Assembly: GCA_018654575.1 (NCBI GenBank)
Contig: JABILI010000018.1
Coordinates: 1 to 51,229, forward strand
Length of the DNA stretch: 51,229 nt
Origin: Porticoccaceae bacterium
Lineage (GTDB): Bacteria; Pseudomonadota; Gammaproteobacteria; Pseudomonadales; Porticoccaceae
Reading direction: 5' to 3'
A program made the translations under genes and the position numbers. Below are positions 17,965-26,679 of the stretch, piece by piece (positions within the stretch are counted from its first letter, which is position 1; every line of letters starts with the position of its first letter). The notes beneath the pieces were generated by a model that searched no databases, had not been told where the DNA came from, and saw nothing but the letters and a program-made list of their open reading frames with translations.

Positions 17965-19443
17965 TTGACTGAACAAAAACTAGAAACACCTATTGCTGAG
18001 ACAGCTGATGTTGCTGTTGAGCAGAAAAAGAAGCCAACTACTCGAGGTCGAGATCGCAACAGCAAACCTTGGGATCTTGCGCAGTTTAAAGTTTCACCTG
18101 AAAAAGGTAAGGCTCGATTCCACGATTTCGACTTACCCAATGACTTGATGCGAGGCATTCAAGATGCGGGTTTTGAATACTGCACGCCTATCCAGGCCGC
18201 CTCGCTGCCGCATACGCTTAATGGCCATGACATTGTGGGTAAAGCACAAACTGGTACCGGTAAAACGGCAGCATTTTTAATCAATATTATTACTGATTTA
18301 ATCAATCATCCCGTAGAAGACCTGCGTTTTCTCGGTGAAGCTAGAACCCTAATTTTGGCACCAACAAGAGAACTCGCCATCCAAATTGGCGATGACGCCA
18401 CGCAACTGTTAAAACATACCAAGCTAACCGCACACACACTGGTCGGCGGTATGGACTATGGTAAGCAGCTGCAAAAAATGCAGAAGCATGACTGCGATAT
18501 TTTGGTGGGCACCCCTGGTAGGTTGCTAGACTTTGCTAATAACCGAGATATCTATCTTGATCGCGTTGAGGTGTTGGTCATCGACGAAGCAGATCGCATG
18601 CTTGATATGGGCTTTATTCCGCAGGTGCGTCGTCTAGTCAACTTAACGCCCAAGCGCGAAGATCGTCAGTCGCTGTTATTTTCGGCAACCTTTACGCCCG
18701 AAGTGCTGCGGCTGTCTGAAACCTGGACAGACAAACCAGTGACTGTTGAAATTGGTGCTGACCGAGTCGCTACTGATACCGTTGACCAGCAGGTATTAAT
18801 TACCACTGCCAAAGAAAAATTCACCGTCTTGAACAACATATTATTGGGCGACAATGTTGAAAGCGTCATGGTTTTTGCCAATCGAAGAGACATTTGCCGC
18901 ACCCTTCATGAAAAGCTCAAAAGGCAGGGTTTCAAAGTAGGACTGTTATCCGGTGATGTACCTCAAAACCGTCGCATGAGAGCACTCGACTCGTTCAAGT
19001 CTGGTGCTTTAAAAGTCATGGTTGCAACCGACGTTGCAGGCCGTGGTATTCATGTAGATGGTGTCAGTCATGTTATTAACTATACCCTGCCAGAAGAGCC
19101 GGAAGATTACGTGCATCGTATTGGTCGCACAGGCCGCGCCGGTAAGACTGGTATCTCAATTAGTTTTGCCTGCGAAGATGATGCTTTTCTGTTAGAGCCC
19201 ATAGAAAAACTATTAGACATGAAATTGCCATGCACCATGCCTGAAGAAAGCCTGATTCAGCCAGTGGTAACAGCCAGGCCCCCGGTCAAGAAAAAGCCTG
19301 CGAGTGATCCTAAATCAGATGTGCCGAAAGTCGAAGCCTCTAAAATAAAAGCGCAGACAGAAACTGCAGCAAAAGCGCTGAAAGAAACTAAATCTAAAGG
19401 AGACGCAGCTGTAAAAGACGCGCCAGAAGAAACCGCGCTCTAA
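17965..19443 (+). CDS. rhlB: DEAD-box RNA helicase RhlB
   Basis: A 492-residue ATP-dependent RNA helicase, the degradosome partner of RNase E in gammaproteobacteria. The Q-motif region GFEYCTPIQ is at 69-77, Walker A AQTGTGKT at 94-101, PTREL at 133-137, DEAD at 207-210, SAT in LLFSATF, and HRIGRTGRAG near 385. The core resembles RhlB more than other DEAD proteins. It has a basic N-terminal extension of about 50 residues and a Lys/Ala-rich C-terminal tail. The start is TTG without a clear Shine-Dalgarno, so the exact N-terminus is uncertain. Its stop overlaps that of cysZ by 4 bp. Confidence 0.9.
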   Translation: MTEQKLETPIAETADVAVEQKKKPTTRGRDRNSKPWDLAQFKVSPEKGKARFHDFDLPNDLMRGIQDAGFEYCTPIQAASLPHTLNGHDIVGKAQTGTGKTAAFLINIITDLINHPVEDLRFLGEARTLILAPTRELAIQIGDDATQLLKHTKLTAHTLVGGMDYGKQLQKMQKHDCDILVGTPGRLLDFANNRDIYLDRVEVLVIDEADRMLDMGFIPQVRRLVNLTPKREDRQSLLFSATFTPEVLRLSETWTDKPVTVEIGADRVATDTVDQQVLITTAKEKFTVLNNILLGDNVESVMVFANRRDICRTLHEKLKRQGFKVGLLSGDVPQNRRMRALDSFKSGALKVMVATDVAGRGIHVDGVSHVINYTLPEEPEDYVHRIGRTGRAGKTGISISFACEDDAFLLEPIEKLLDMKLPCTMPEESLIQPVVTARPPVKKKPASDPKSDVPKVEASKIKAQTETAAKALKETKSKGDAAVKDAPEETAL

Positions 19444-20195
19444 CCAATATCGCGATGCTGTCGGCACCATAATAGGCTGCCGGCAACCACCGATGCTGGC
19501 AATATTACCAGATTAACCACCGGCACCGCAGATGCTACCATGGTGGAAACTCCAAAACCCATTGAACTTAGCCGATTTGCGCTAACCTTATTTCGTAAAT
19601 CTACAAAGGCAACGCCTTCACTGTCCGCAGCATAATCTAAATACTGTAAACACAAGCACCAAGCCGCCCAGCTTGCCGCAATGATTGGCGCTAGTAAATT
19701 TACCACTGGGATAAAACTCAGGATTAAAGCAACAACCCCAACTCCCAGCGTTCGCGGCACAAAATAGACAATCAACTGCACCTCTCTAACCACACTCTGC
19801 CACGCAGACGCGGCAGCGCTAGTAGACCCTACGGTGCTGTTAGCCTCCGTAGCTATCACTCGCTGGGCAATTACCCCATAAAAGGGTGAACCAATTAAGT
19901 TGGCTAAAAGAGTAAAGCTAAAGGCATAAATAGCCATCGCCAAGATCGCAAATAAAAACCAAATTATCCACGCCAGCCACTGCAACCATTCTGGAATAGA
20001 CGTAGTGATGGTAGTTATCCAGTCTTGTAGCCACTGCGTCGCAAACCCTGTGGCAGACAAAAATAATATAATATTTATCAGCAACGGCATAATTACCAAC
20101 CAGCGAATATCTGGGCGCCAGAGCATCCTCAGGCCCTCAAGTATGAGAGCAGGACCATCGGTTGCGGTATTTGTTAATCTGGGTTGTTTGTTGAT
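19440..20195 (-). CDS. cysZ: CysZ-family sulfate permease (EI24 domain), likely AUC start
   Basis: An inner-membrane protein of the CysZ/EI24 family, which in E. coli imports sulfate for cysteine synthesis. Motifs fit: LVIMPLLINI, then IPEWLQWLAWIIW and LIGSPFYG. The first canonical start (ATG 20126) would lack the N-terminal segment that E. coli CysZ has before its PLLVN motif. The frame stays open upstream and encodes ALILEGLRMLWRP there, but without any ATG, GTG or TTG. An ATC at 20193-20195 is preceded by AAGGAT at proper spacing and gives 251 residues (E. coli 253). The start is therefore inferred, not certain. Convergent with rhlB, downstream of smpB. Confidence 0.75.
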   Translation of the reverse strand: MNKQPRLTNTATDGPALILEGLRMLWRPDIRWLVIMPLLINIILFLSATGFATQWLQDWITTITTSIPEWLQWLAWIIWFLFAILAMAIYAFSFTLLANLIGSPFYGVIAQRVIATEANSTVGSTSAAASAWQSVVREVQLIVYFVPRTLGVGVVALILSFIPVVNLLAPIIAASWAAWCLCLQYLDYAADSEGVAFVDLRNKVSANRLSSMGFGVSTMVASAVPVVNLVILPASVVAGSLLWCRQHRDIG

Positions 20196-20265
20196 GTTTT
20201 TATCCTTTAACAGCTTTAAATATAGCAGCTCCGGCGGATGGGCATCTTTTGACTGCGTCAGTCGT

Positions 20266-20739
20266 TCAGGAGTGGCGCATTAGACGCTGTTTTTGGCGAT
20301 TCCAGTCACGTTCCTTGTCGTCCATGCGTTTGTCATAGGACGCCTTGCCCTTGGCAAGAGCGATCTCACACTTAATTAGGTGGTTTTTCCAATACAGTGC
20401 AGTGCAAACAGCGGTGTGGCCTTTTTGATTAACGCCCTCTTCAAGTTTTTGCAGCTCACGATGATTAAGTAATAACTTGCGCGTTCGCTTAGCATCAGTA
20501 ACAAAGTGAGTGGAGGCTGACAAAAGGGGTGTGATGTTTGTGCCGATTAACCAGGCTTCGCCATTGCGGATAAATACGTAGGTGTCGGTGAGGTTAACTT
20601 TGCTTTCACGTAGGCTTTTGACTTCCCAACCCAGCAGCACTAGACCGGCCTCGAATTTCTCTTCGATAAAGTAGTCGTGCTTCACTTTTCTGTTTAGCGC
20701 GATGGTGCTTGATTTTTGCTTGGGCGTTTTTTTAGTCAT
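20266..20739 (-). CDS. smpB: SsrA-binding protein SmpB
   Basis: SmpB (157 aa) binds tmRNA and delivers it to stalled ribosomes for trans-translation. Family features: [25 protein letters not shown] (residues 20-44 region), [13 protein letters not shown], and the basic tail [16 protein letters not shown] that acts as the codon-anticodon mimic. The ATG of MTKK is chosen by family alignment. A GTG seven codons upstream exists, but a -10 element lies between the two. It is next to ratA/rnfH/bamE, as in other gammaproteobacteria, but with an NSS carrier gene inserted between. Confidence 0.95.
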   Translation of the reverse strand: MTKKTPKQKSSTIALNRKVKHDYFIEEKFEAGLVLLGWEVKSLRESKVNLTDTYVFIRNGEAWLIGTNITPLLSASTHFVTDAKRTRKLLLNHRELQKLEEGVNQKGHTAVCTALYWKNHLIKCEIALAKGKASYDKRMDDKERDWNRQKQRLMRHS

Positions 20740-20746
20740 GGGATGA

Positions 20747-20774
20747 ATTATACGTTGCACCTGTCTTTTGTCAT
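20747..20774 (-). promoter_or_regulatory. promoter of smpB
   Basis: On the minus strand ATGACA (20769-20774) and a perfect TATAAT (20747-20752) are 16 bp apart. The start point 6-7 nt downstream falls at or next to the A of the smpB ATG at 20739, predicting a leaderless or nearly leaderless message. No Shine-Dalgarno precedes that ATG, which agrees. Confidence 0.55.
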
Positions 20775-20877
20775 GAATTATTGCTAATTGCCCCTAAATA
20801 ACAAATAGATGGGTCAAGGATTAGGTTAGTTGGTGGCGAGTGAGTACAATTTCGTTTGGTCTAATGGAGATACTCTT

Positions 20878-22251
20878 ATGGGATTGCAGCAAAAAGGAAT
20901 GCATGGGGCTTGGGCTAGTCGCTGGACATTCATCATGGCAGCTACTGGATCCGCAGTTGGACTTGGGAATATGTGGAAATTTCCCTATGTTGCTGGCAGT
21001 AATGGCGGTGGCGCATTTGTTCTGGTTTATTTGGGGTGCATCTTATTAATTGGCGTTCCTGTGATGATGGCAGAGGTTTTAATTGGACGACATGGGCGTC
21101 AGAGTCCCATTAATTCTATGCGTGAGGCGGTTAGCGACAGTGGCGCCAATGCTCAGTGGCAAGTCGTCGGATGGCTTGGTGTGCTCGCGGGTATGCTCAT
21201 ATTGTCATTCTATTCTGTTATTGCTGGTTGGGCTTTAGATTACATTTTCCTCATTTCCTCTGGCGATTTACAGGGTATTAATGGTGCTGCGGCCAGCGCT
21301 AAATTTTCAGAGTTGCGGTCTGACCCAAGTCGATTGATCATGTGGCAATCTGTCTTTATGGTTCTTTGTGTGGCTGTCGTTGTGGGTGGTGTTAAAAAGG
21401 GCCTTGGAATCGCCGTTGAGACTTTGATGCCGTTGTTGTTTGTGATGCTCTTATTACTGTTGGTGTTTAGTATTTTAAAGGGTAATTTTAGCGCCGCCGT
21501 AAACTTTCTGTTTAGTTTTGACTTAGATGCATTGACCTGGCGCGGTATTTTAGAAGCCATGGGTCAAGCTTTCTTCACGCTAAGTATCGGTATGGGGGCA
21601 ATTATGGCCTATGGCGCTTATATGCCGCAGAATGCCAATATTGGTAAGACCATTTTGATTGTGGCTTTGTTCGACAGTTTGGTGGCTATTATCTCTGGCC
21701 TTATTATCTTCTCCATTGTCTTTGCTACCCCTGGAATTGAGCCTACCGAGGGCCCAGGCTTGATGTTTATTAGTCTGCCGGTCGCCTTTGGCAGCATGCC
21801 TGGAGGACTCTTAATTGGGGCGATTTTCTTTGTCTTAGTATCAATCGCAGCATGGAGCTCGGCTATATCGCTGCTAGAGCCCTGCGTCGCTTGGTTAATG
21901 GAAGCAAAAAGTATAGGACGAGCTCGCGCTAATATTGTCATCGCTGGTACGGCATGGGTGTTGGGTTTAGGGAGTGTGTTCTCGTTCAACATTTGGGCGG
22001 ACTACAAGGTAGCTGGGTTTAATTTTTTCGATTTTCTAGACTTTCTTACCGCTAATATTATGCTACCGATAAGCGGGTTACTTATTACTTTGTTTGTGGG
22101 TTATGTGCTTAAAAAGGATGTAATTAATGTTGAGATGGAGGGCACGTCGCCGCAATTGTTAGCGTTGTGGCAGATGACCATCAGGTATATTGCTCCGGTT
22201 GCCATTGCAGTAGTATTTATGATGGGTGTTTACGATAAATTTTTCGTCTGA
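20878..22251 (+). CDS. Na+-dependent transporter, NSS (SNF) family
   Basis: A 457-residue LeuT-fold carrier with about twelve membrane segments. TM1 carries the Na+/substrate signature ATGSAVGLGNMWKFPYVAGSNGGGAF. Such bacterial carriers import amino acids with Na+; the substrate is unknown. The ATG of MGLQQK is preceded by GGAG at 8-nt spacing; an upstream in-frame start at 20830 would add 16 residues without homology. It lies between divergent smpB and co-directional ratA, 13 bp upstream of the latter. Confidence 0.9.
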   Translation: MGLQQKGMHGAWASRWTFIMAATGSAVGLGNMWKFPYVAGSNGGGAFVLVYLGCILLIGVPVMMAEVLIGRHGRQSPINSMREAVSDSGANAQWQVVGWLGVLAGMLILSFYSVIAGWALDYIFLISSGDLQGINGAAASAKFSELRSDPSRLIMWQSVFMVLCVAVVVGGVKKGLGIAVETLMPLLFVMLLLLLVFSILKGNFSAAVNFLFSFDLDALTWRGILEAMGQAFFTLSIGMGAIMAYGAYMPQNANIGKTILIVALFDSLVAIISGLIIFSIVFATPGIEPTEGPGLMFISLPVAFGSMPGGLLIGAIFFVLVSIAAWSSAISLLEPCVAWLMEAKSIGRARANIVIAGTAWVLGLGSVFSFNIWADYKVAGFNFFDFLDFLTANIMLPISGLLITLFVGYVLKKDVINVEMEGTSPQLLALWQMTIRYIAPVAIAVVFMMGVYDKFFV

Positions 22252-22264
22252 TAGGGGTTATTAG

Positions 22265-22708
22265 GTGCCTAGAATTAAGCGGTCGGCATTAGTATCTCAC
22301 TCTGATCGTGCAATGTATGATCTAGTCAATGACGTGTCTAATTATCCCTCTTTTATGAATGGCTGTTGCGGCGTAGAGGTGTTTGAACATACAGGCCTGA
22401 CGATGCTTGCGCGGCTGGATTTAAAAAAAGCAGGGGTGAGTCTTAGTCTAATGACGCGTAATCAGTTACAGGAGCCTTCGCACATAAAAATGACGCTGGA
22501 AGATGGGCCTTTTAAAACCTTTCGAGGCGACTGGGTATTTACGGCGCTAACAGAAAGTGCCTGTAAAGTGGAGCTAGATTTAGAATTTGATTTCAAAAGC
22601 AGGGGATTAAGTTTTGCGGCATCCAATCTTTTTTCGGGGGTTGCAAACAATTTGGTAGATTCTTTGTGTCAGCGAGCTAACCAAGTCTATGGTGCTAAAA
22701 ATGACTGA
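22265..22708 (+). CDS. ratA: RatA/PasT family (START-like, COQ10-type) protein
   Basis: A 147-residue SRPBCC/START-fold protein. The N-terminus PRIKRSALVSHSDRAMYDLV and DVSNYPSFMNGCCGVEV match RatA. E. coli RatA has been described as binding 50S subunits and blocking 70S assembly, and homologues as ubiquinone-binding COQ10-like proteins; which applies here is open. GTG start with AGGGG 7 nt upstream. rnfH follows with an overlap, and bamE and fur are next, as in E. coli and Pseudomonas. Confidence 0.9.
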   Translation: MPRIKRSALVSHSDRAMYDLVNDVSNYPSFMNGCCGVEVFEHTGLTMLARLDLKKAGVSLSLMTRNQLQEPSHIKMTLEDGPFKTFRGDWVFTALTESACKVELDLEFDFKSRGLSFAASNLFSGVANNLVDSLCQRANQVYGAKND

Positions 22709-23030
22709 AGATTCGCCCATGATGACTGTCGAAGTTGCCTACGCATTGCCTAACGGGCAGGTTTTGCTTGAGATTGCAGTATCTCAGGGCACCACCGCTA
22801 TGGACGCTATAAGACAATCTGGTGTGTTGGATAAATTTCCTGAAATCGATCTGGCGACAAGTAAGGTGGGAATATTTTCGCAGGTATTAGGAGCCAAAGG
22901 GCTCGCCAGTGCAGATACGTATGAACTTAAGGCATTAGATAGGGTAGAGATCTACCGGCCCTTACTATTAGACCCAAAAGAAATTCGCCGCCGCCGAGCC
23001 GAGCAAGCTAAAAGCAAGCAAAAGGTTTGA
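22701..23030 (+). CDS. rnfH: RnfH family (RatB, ubiquitin-like) protein
   Basis: A small beta-grasp protein of the RnfH/RatB family. VEVAYALPNGQ, the VGIFSQ segment and DRVEIYRPLLLDPKEIRRRRAEQ near the end are characteristic. Its biochemical role is not established. The ATG at 22701 gives 109 residues and overlaps the ratA stop (22706-22708), indicating coupling. Another in-frame ATG at 22689 would add four residues. The end converges on bamE. Confidence 0.9.
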   Translation: MTEDSPMMTVEVAYALPNGQVLLEIAVSQGTTAMDAIRQSGVLDKFPEIDLATSKVGIFSQVLGAKGLASADTYELKALDRVEIYRPLLLDPKEIRRRRAEQAKSKQKV

Positions 23031-23060
23031 TTTTTTATAGAAATGCTGTTTCTGTGGTGG

Positions 23061-23408
23061 TCATTCTAACGATGAATTTGTTGGTGTATAGTCGCCAGTA
23101 AGGCGTTCTAGGTTACCTTCGTTGTCAAAGTAAATAGTCACGTTCTCTTCGGTTTTCTCTCCAGATGGAGAGACTCGGCGATAAATGTAATCCCACCGAC
23201 CTTGATTAAATGTATCCGAAATTAAAGGCGTGCCTAGGACAAACCTGACCTGCGATTTAGTCATACCTGGCAATAGCTTATCAATCATGCCTTGGTCGAG
23301 AATATTACCTTGCTGAATATCTACTTTATGCACGCCAGGAAATTTAATCCAACTACAGCCAGAGCTAAGTGCAGACAATAAGATTAGGCTGAGGGTAAGT
23401 TTTCGCAT
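23061..23408 (-). CDS. bamE: outer-membrane assembly lipoprotein BamE
   Basis: BamE (115 aa; SmpA/OmlA) is a small lipoprotein of the beta-barrel assembly machine at the outer membrane. The signal peptide ends in the lipobox SSGC (Cys18). The mature domain shows QGNILDQGMIDKLLPGMTKSQVRFVLGTP and DTFNQGRWDYIYR, which are typical. Divergent from fur with a 69-bp gap, as in Pseudomonas (omlA-fur). Confidence 0.95.
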   Translation of the reverse strand: MRKLTLSLILLSALSSGCSWIKFPGVHKVDIQQGNILDQGMIDKLLPGMTKSQVRFVLGTPLISDTFNQGRWDYIYRRVSPSGEKTEENVTIYFDNEGNLERLTGDYTPTNSSLE

Positions 23409-23477
23409 TGACGGGCTTCCAGTTAGTGTCGGTAAGGGTGATAATAACCAATTAGCGCACTATAAAGAAGAGCAAAC

Positions 23478-23891
23478 ATGAATCAAAAAGATCAAGAACT
23501 AAAAAAGGTTGGGCTCAAGGTTACATTGCCCAGAATAAAGATCTTACAGATTTTAGAGGACTGCCCTGATTGGCATATGACCGCCGAGGATATCTACCAA
23601 ACTTTACGTGATGCTCAGGAAGATGTTGGCATAGCGACGGTATATCGGGTTTTAACTCAGTTTGAAGCGGCTGGACTCATCACACGACATAATTTCGATA
23701 GTGGCCCTGCCATTTATGAGCTAGATAAGGGTGATGGCCATGATCATATGGTTTGCACAGAAACGGGGAAAGTTGTCGAGTTCCATGACCATGAAATCCA
23801 CAAGAGGCAAGAGCAAATTGCCCGGGAAAATGGATTTCAAGTGATAGGTCATAGCTTAGTATTGTACGTGAAGCCGCTTAAGCAAGACTAA
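23478..23891 (+). CDS. fur: ferric uptake regulator Fur
   Basis: Fur (137 aa) is an Fe2+-dependent repressor. It has a winged-helix N-terminal half (LKVTLPRIKILQILE, VGIATVYRVLTQFEAAGLI) and a dimerisation half with metal-ligand residues DGHDHMVC and EFHDHEIHKRQEQI. The CxxC structural zinc site of E. coli Fur is incomplete (CTET); Pseudomonas Fur has the same change, so this is family variation. A promoter-like GTGATA-N17-TATAAA lies at 23438-23466, placing the start of the message only a few nucleotides before the ATG. Confidence 0.95.
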   Translation: MNQKDQELKKVGLKVTLPRIKILQILEDCPDWHMTAEDIYQTLRDAQEDVGIATVYRVLTQFEAAGLITRHNFDSGPAIYELDKGDGHDHMVCTETGKVVEFHDHEIHKRQEQIARENGFQVIGHSLVLYVKPLKQD

Positions 23892-23934
23892 TTCTCAATA
23901 AAAAAACGCAAATGGATGAGCTAAATTCACGCTT

Positions 23935-25320
23935 ATGGTAACTCTGCAGCAGCTAGAAGACTTTTTTAACGCGTGGGCCGATATAATGTGGAGTACGCCA
24001 TTGGTGGTGTTACTTGTCGGCGGCGGCCTATTCTTTATGGTGTATTCGCGCTTTCAACCCTACCGTTACTTCGGTCATGCGATTGATCTTTTGCGTGGCA
24101 AATACAGTGATCTCAATGATCCTGGGCACATCCCTCATTCTCAAGCGCTCTCCACTGCACTATCAGGCACCTTGGGGCTAGGTAATATTGCTGGCGTAGC
24201 TATTGCTATCAGTATTGGTGGTCCGGGGGCCGTATTTTGGATGTGGGTAACCGCTATTGTGGGTGTAGCAACAAAGTTTTATACCGCGTCTCTTGCCGTG
24301 ATGTATCGGGGAAAAGATTCCTCAGGAATATTACATGGCGGACCCATGTACGTAATCATGGAGGGTATGGGTAAACGCTGGTACCCTTTGGCAGCCTTGT
24401 TTGCTGGTGCCTGTCTCATTGGCGCATTGCCTATTTTTCAAGCTAATCAATTTATTCAATTATTGCGCGACGTCGTTGCAATTCCAGCTGGCTGGGCGAG
24501 TCCTGATCAACACTTCACGTTTGACCTTGTGGCCAGCTCAATGGTGGCAATTTTGGTCAGTCTAGTGATTATTGGTCGCATAGAGCGAATTGGTCGTCTA
24601 ACCGTGCGTTTGGTTCCTTCAATGGTGCTGTTGTACCTCTTTATGACTGTCTCTGTATTGTATGCCTTTGCCGCTGATATTCCGGCAACGTTGTTATTGA
24701 TAGTGACCGATGCCTTTACCGGCGAGGCTGCTGCCGGAGGCTCCATAGGCGCAGTTATTTTGATTGGCGTGCGTCGTGGTGCATTCTCCAATGAGGCAGG
24801 CATTGGCACTGAGTCGTTGGCTCATGGCGCGGCAAAGACAGCGGAGCCTATTCGTGAAGGAATAGTTGCGATGGTTGGGCCGGTGATTGATACCCTGGTG
24901 GTCTGCACCTGCACTGCTTTAATTATTTTGCTTACCGGTGTCTGGGAAACCGACGCTGGGGTTCAGGGCGTGACGCTAACGGCTCGAGCGATCGAGCAGG
25001 TCTTTCCAGTGACAGGTACATACCTGTTGTTGGTTATGGTCGGTTTACTGAGTTTTAGCACCATGGTTACCATGTGGTTCTATGGAGTGAAATGCATGGG
25101 TTTCTTGTTCGGATCGAAACGTCAGTATTGGTATTCCCCAATCTATATAGCTTTGCTTGTGGGTGGTGCGGTTGTGTCTATGGATATAGTCAACGGTTTG
25201 ATCTTGGCGACCTACGCGACAATGGCAATTCCCACCATGATCTCTGCGCTTTATTTGTCACCTAAGGTTAATCGTGCGGCAAAAGCCTACTTCGCTAAAT
25301 TAGATAATCTAGACAAGTAA
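23935..25320 (+). CDS. Na+:alanine/glycine symporter, AGCS family
   Basis: A 461-residue inner-membrane carrier of the AGCS family, which imports alanine or glycine with Na+. Typical features are SGTLGLGNIAGVAIAISIGGPGAVFWMWV (about residues 80-110), the FYTASLAVMYR segment, and GVRRGAFSNEAGIGTESLAHGAAKT near 283-305. About eleven membrane segments. Follows fur by 43 bp; the start is ATG with only a weak upstream purine tract. Converges on gpx. Confidence 0.92.
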   Translation: MVTLQQLEDFFNAWADIMWSTPLVVLLVGGGLFFMVYSRFQPYRYFGHAIDLLRGKYSDLNDPGHIPHSQALSTALSGTLGLGNIAGVAIAISIGGPGAVFWMWVTAIVGVATKFYTASLAVMYRGKDSSGILHGGPMYVIMEGMGKRWYPLAALFAGACLIGALPIFQANQFIQLLRDVVAIPAGWASPDQHFTFDLVASSMVAILVSLVIIGRIERIGRLTVRLVPSMVLLYLFMTVSVLYAFAADIPATLLLIVTDAFTGEAAAGGSIGAVILIGVRRGAFSNEAGIGTESLAHGAAKTAEPIREGIVAMVGPVIDTLVVCTCTALIILLTGVWETDAGVQGVTLTARAIEQVFPVTGTYLLLVMVGLLSFSTMVTMWFYGVKCMGFLFGSKRQYWYSPIYIALLVGGAVVSMDIVNGLILATYATMAIPTMISALYLSPKVNRAAKAYFAKLDNLDK

Positions 25321-25335
25321 GAGTTTAGGTGTTTG

Positions 25336-25821
25336 CTAAAGCAAATTCTCGATATGCTTTTCAATGGCGTTAGGTTTGGTTGTCGGTGCAAACCGTTCTT
25401 TGACATTGCCCTCTCGGTCTACTAGAAACTTGGTGAAGTTCCATTTAATACTGTCAGTTATCAAACCTCCAGCTTGTTTGGTTAGGTAGCGATAAAGAGG
25501 GTGCTGGTCACTTCCGTTGACATCCACTTTTGCCATGACAGGAAAACTCAGCCCGTAGTTAAGTTGACAGAATTCTTGAATAGTGGAATCACTGCCTGGT
25601 TCCTGAGCGCCAAATTGGTTGCAGGGCATGGCAATGGTAACTAGGCCTTGCTCATAGTATTTATCATGAAGCGCCTGCAAGCCAGTATATTGCGGAGTAA
25701 AGCCGCATTTGCTAGCGGTATTAACAATAAGCAATACCTTTCCGCGATAGTCATCCAGCGCTTTAGTCTCTCCATCACTGGTCTTAATGCCAAAGTCATA
25801 GATCGAATTATTTTGACTCAT
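25336..25821 (-). CDS. glutathione peroxidase family protein (thiol peroxidase)
   Basis: A 161-residue GPx-family enzyme of the BtuE type that reduces hydroperoxides, in bacteria usually at the expense of thioredoxin. The peroxidatic Cys39 is in NTASKCGFTPQY. The catalytic Gln lies in MPCNQFGAQEPG and the Trp in IKWNFTKFLVDREG. A Cys in place of selenocysteine is normal for bacteria. It lies 14 bp downstream of panB, where panC is often found, and is probably the last gene of the pcnB-folK-panB unit. Confidence 0.93.
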   Translation of the reverse strand: MSQNNSIYDFGIKTSDGETKALDDYRGKVLLIVNTASKCGFTPQYTGLQALHDKYYEQGLVTIAMPCNQFGAQEPGSDSTIQEFCQLNYGLSFPVMAKVDVNGSDQHPLYRYLTKQAGGLITDSIKWNFTKFLVDREGNVKERFAPTTKPNAIEKHIENLL

Positions 25822-25835
25822 ATAGAATATCCTTG

Positions 25836-26627
25836 CTATTTAAAGCAATGTTCTTTTGATGGGAAGGTGCCCTCTCTTACTTCATTGCCATAGGCGGTGA
25901 TAGCTTCTTGAATAGTATTATTGTCATCAAGAAAGTTTTTAGTAAAGCGAGGGAGTCGCTGAGAAATACCCAACATATCATGTAATACCAGCACCTGCCC
26001 GTCGGTATCGGGACCTGCACCAATGCCAATCACTGGAATAGACAGCGCCGCAGATAGATTAGCACCGAGTTTAGACGGCACGCATTCGACAACAATCAAA
26101 TCAGCGCCGGCTTCTTCTAGAATTTGAGCGTCTTCGATCATCTGATTAGCGGCTTGGTCTTCTTTACCCTGCACTTTGTAGCCACCAAGTTTATGGACAG
26201 ACTGAGGCGTTAGGCCCACATGGCCACAAACAGGGATCCCTCTTTCACTTAATAAGTAAATCGTATCAGCGAGCCATTCTCCGCCCTCTACCTTAACCAT
26301 CTGGGCTCCGGCCTGCATTAATATAGCGGCATTATCTAGTGCTTTAACTTCGGTGGAATAGGACATAAAAGGCATGTCGGCAATGAGTAAAGATCGATTA
26401 TTGCCTCGTTTTACAGCTGCTGTGTGGTAGGCCATTTCATCAACCGTTACGGGTATGGTGCTATCTCTCCCTTGGATCACATTACCCAATGAATCACCAA
26501 CCAGTGATACTTCAATGCCTGAATTTTCGATAAGCCGTGAAAAGGTATAGTCGTAAGCAGTAATGGCGGCGAATTTTTCGCCGTCCATTTTCATTCCATT
26601 TAAACTACTGATGGAGATCGTTTTCAT
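25836..26627 (-). CDS. panB: 3-methyl-2-oxobutanoate hydroxymethyltransferase
   Basis: PanB (263 aa) adds a hydroxymethyl group from 5,10-methylene-THF to ketoisovalerate, the first step of pantothenate synthesis. Seen: AITAYDYTFSRLIE, VSLVGDSLGNVIQG with a metal-binding Asp, and GHVGLTPQSVHKLGGYKVQG. The start is the ATG at 26627; a GTG directly before it is in frame. Downstream of the deoxynucleoside kinase. panC is not beside it. Confidence 0.96.
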   Translation of the reverse strand: MKTISISSLNGMKMDGEKFAAITAYDYTFSRLIENSGIEVSLVGDSLGNVIQGRDSTIPVTVDEMAYHTAAVKRGNNRSLLIADMPFMSYSTEVKALDNAAILMQAGAQMVKVEGGEWLADTIYLLSERGIPVCGHVGLTPQSVHKLGGYKVQGKEDQAANQMIEDAQILEEAGADLIVVECVPSKLGANLSAALSIPVIGIGAGPDTDGQVLVLHDMLGISQRLPRFTKNFLDDNNTIQEAITAYGNEVREGTFPSKEHCFK

Positions 26628-26679
26628 CACTTACTAACTCCTCTGGCTTGGTAGGGTCGGCAACAGTACTTAGTTTCGG

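Noticed and set aside
23745-23770. Loss of the Fur CxxC zinc site
   Set aside because: Same change as in Pseudomonas Fur; ordinary family variation.
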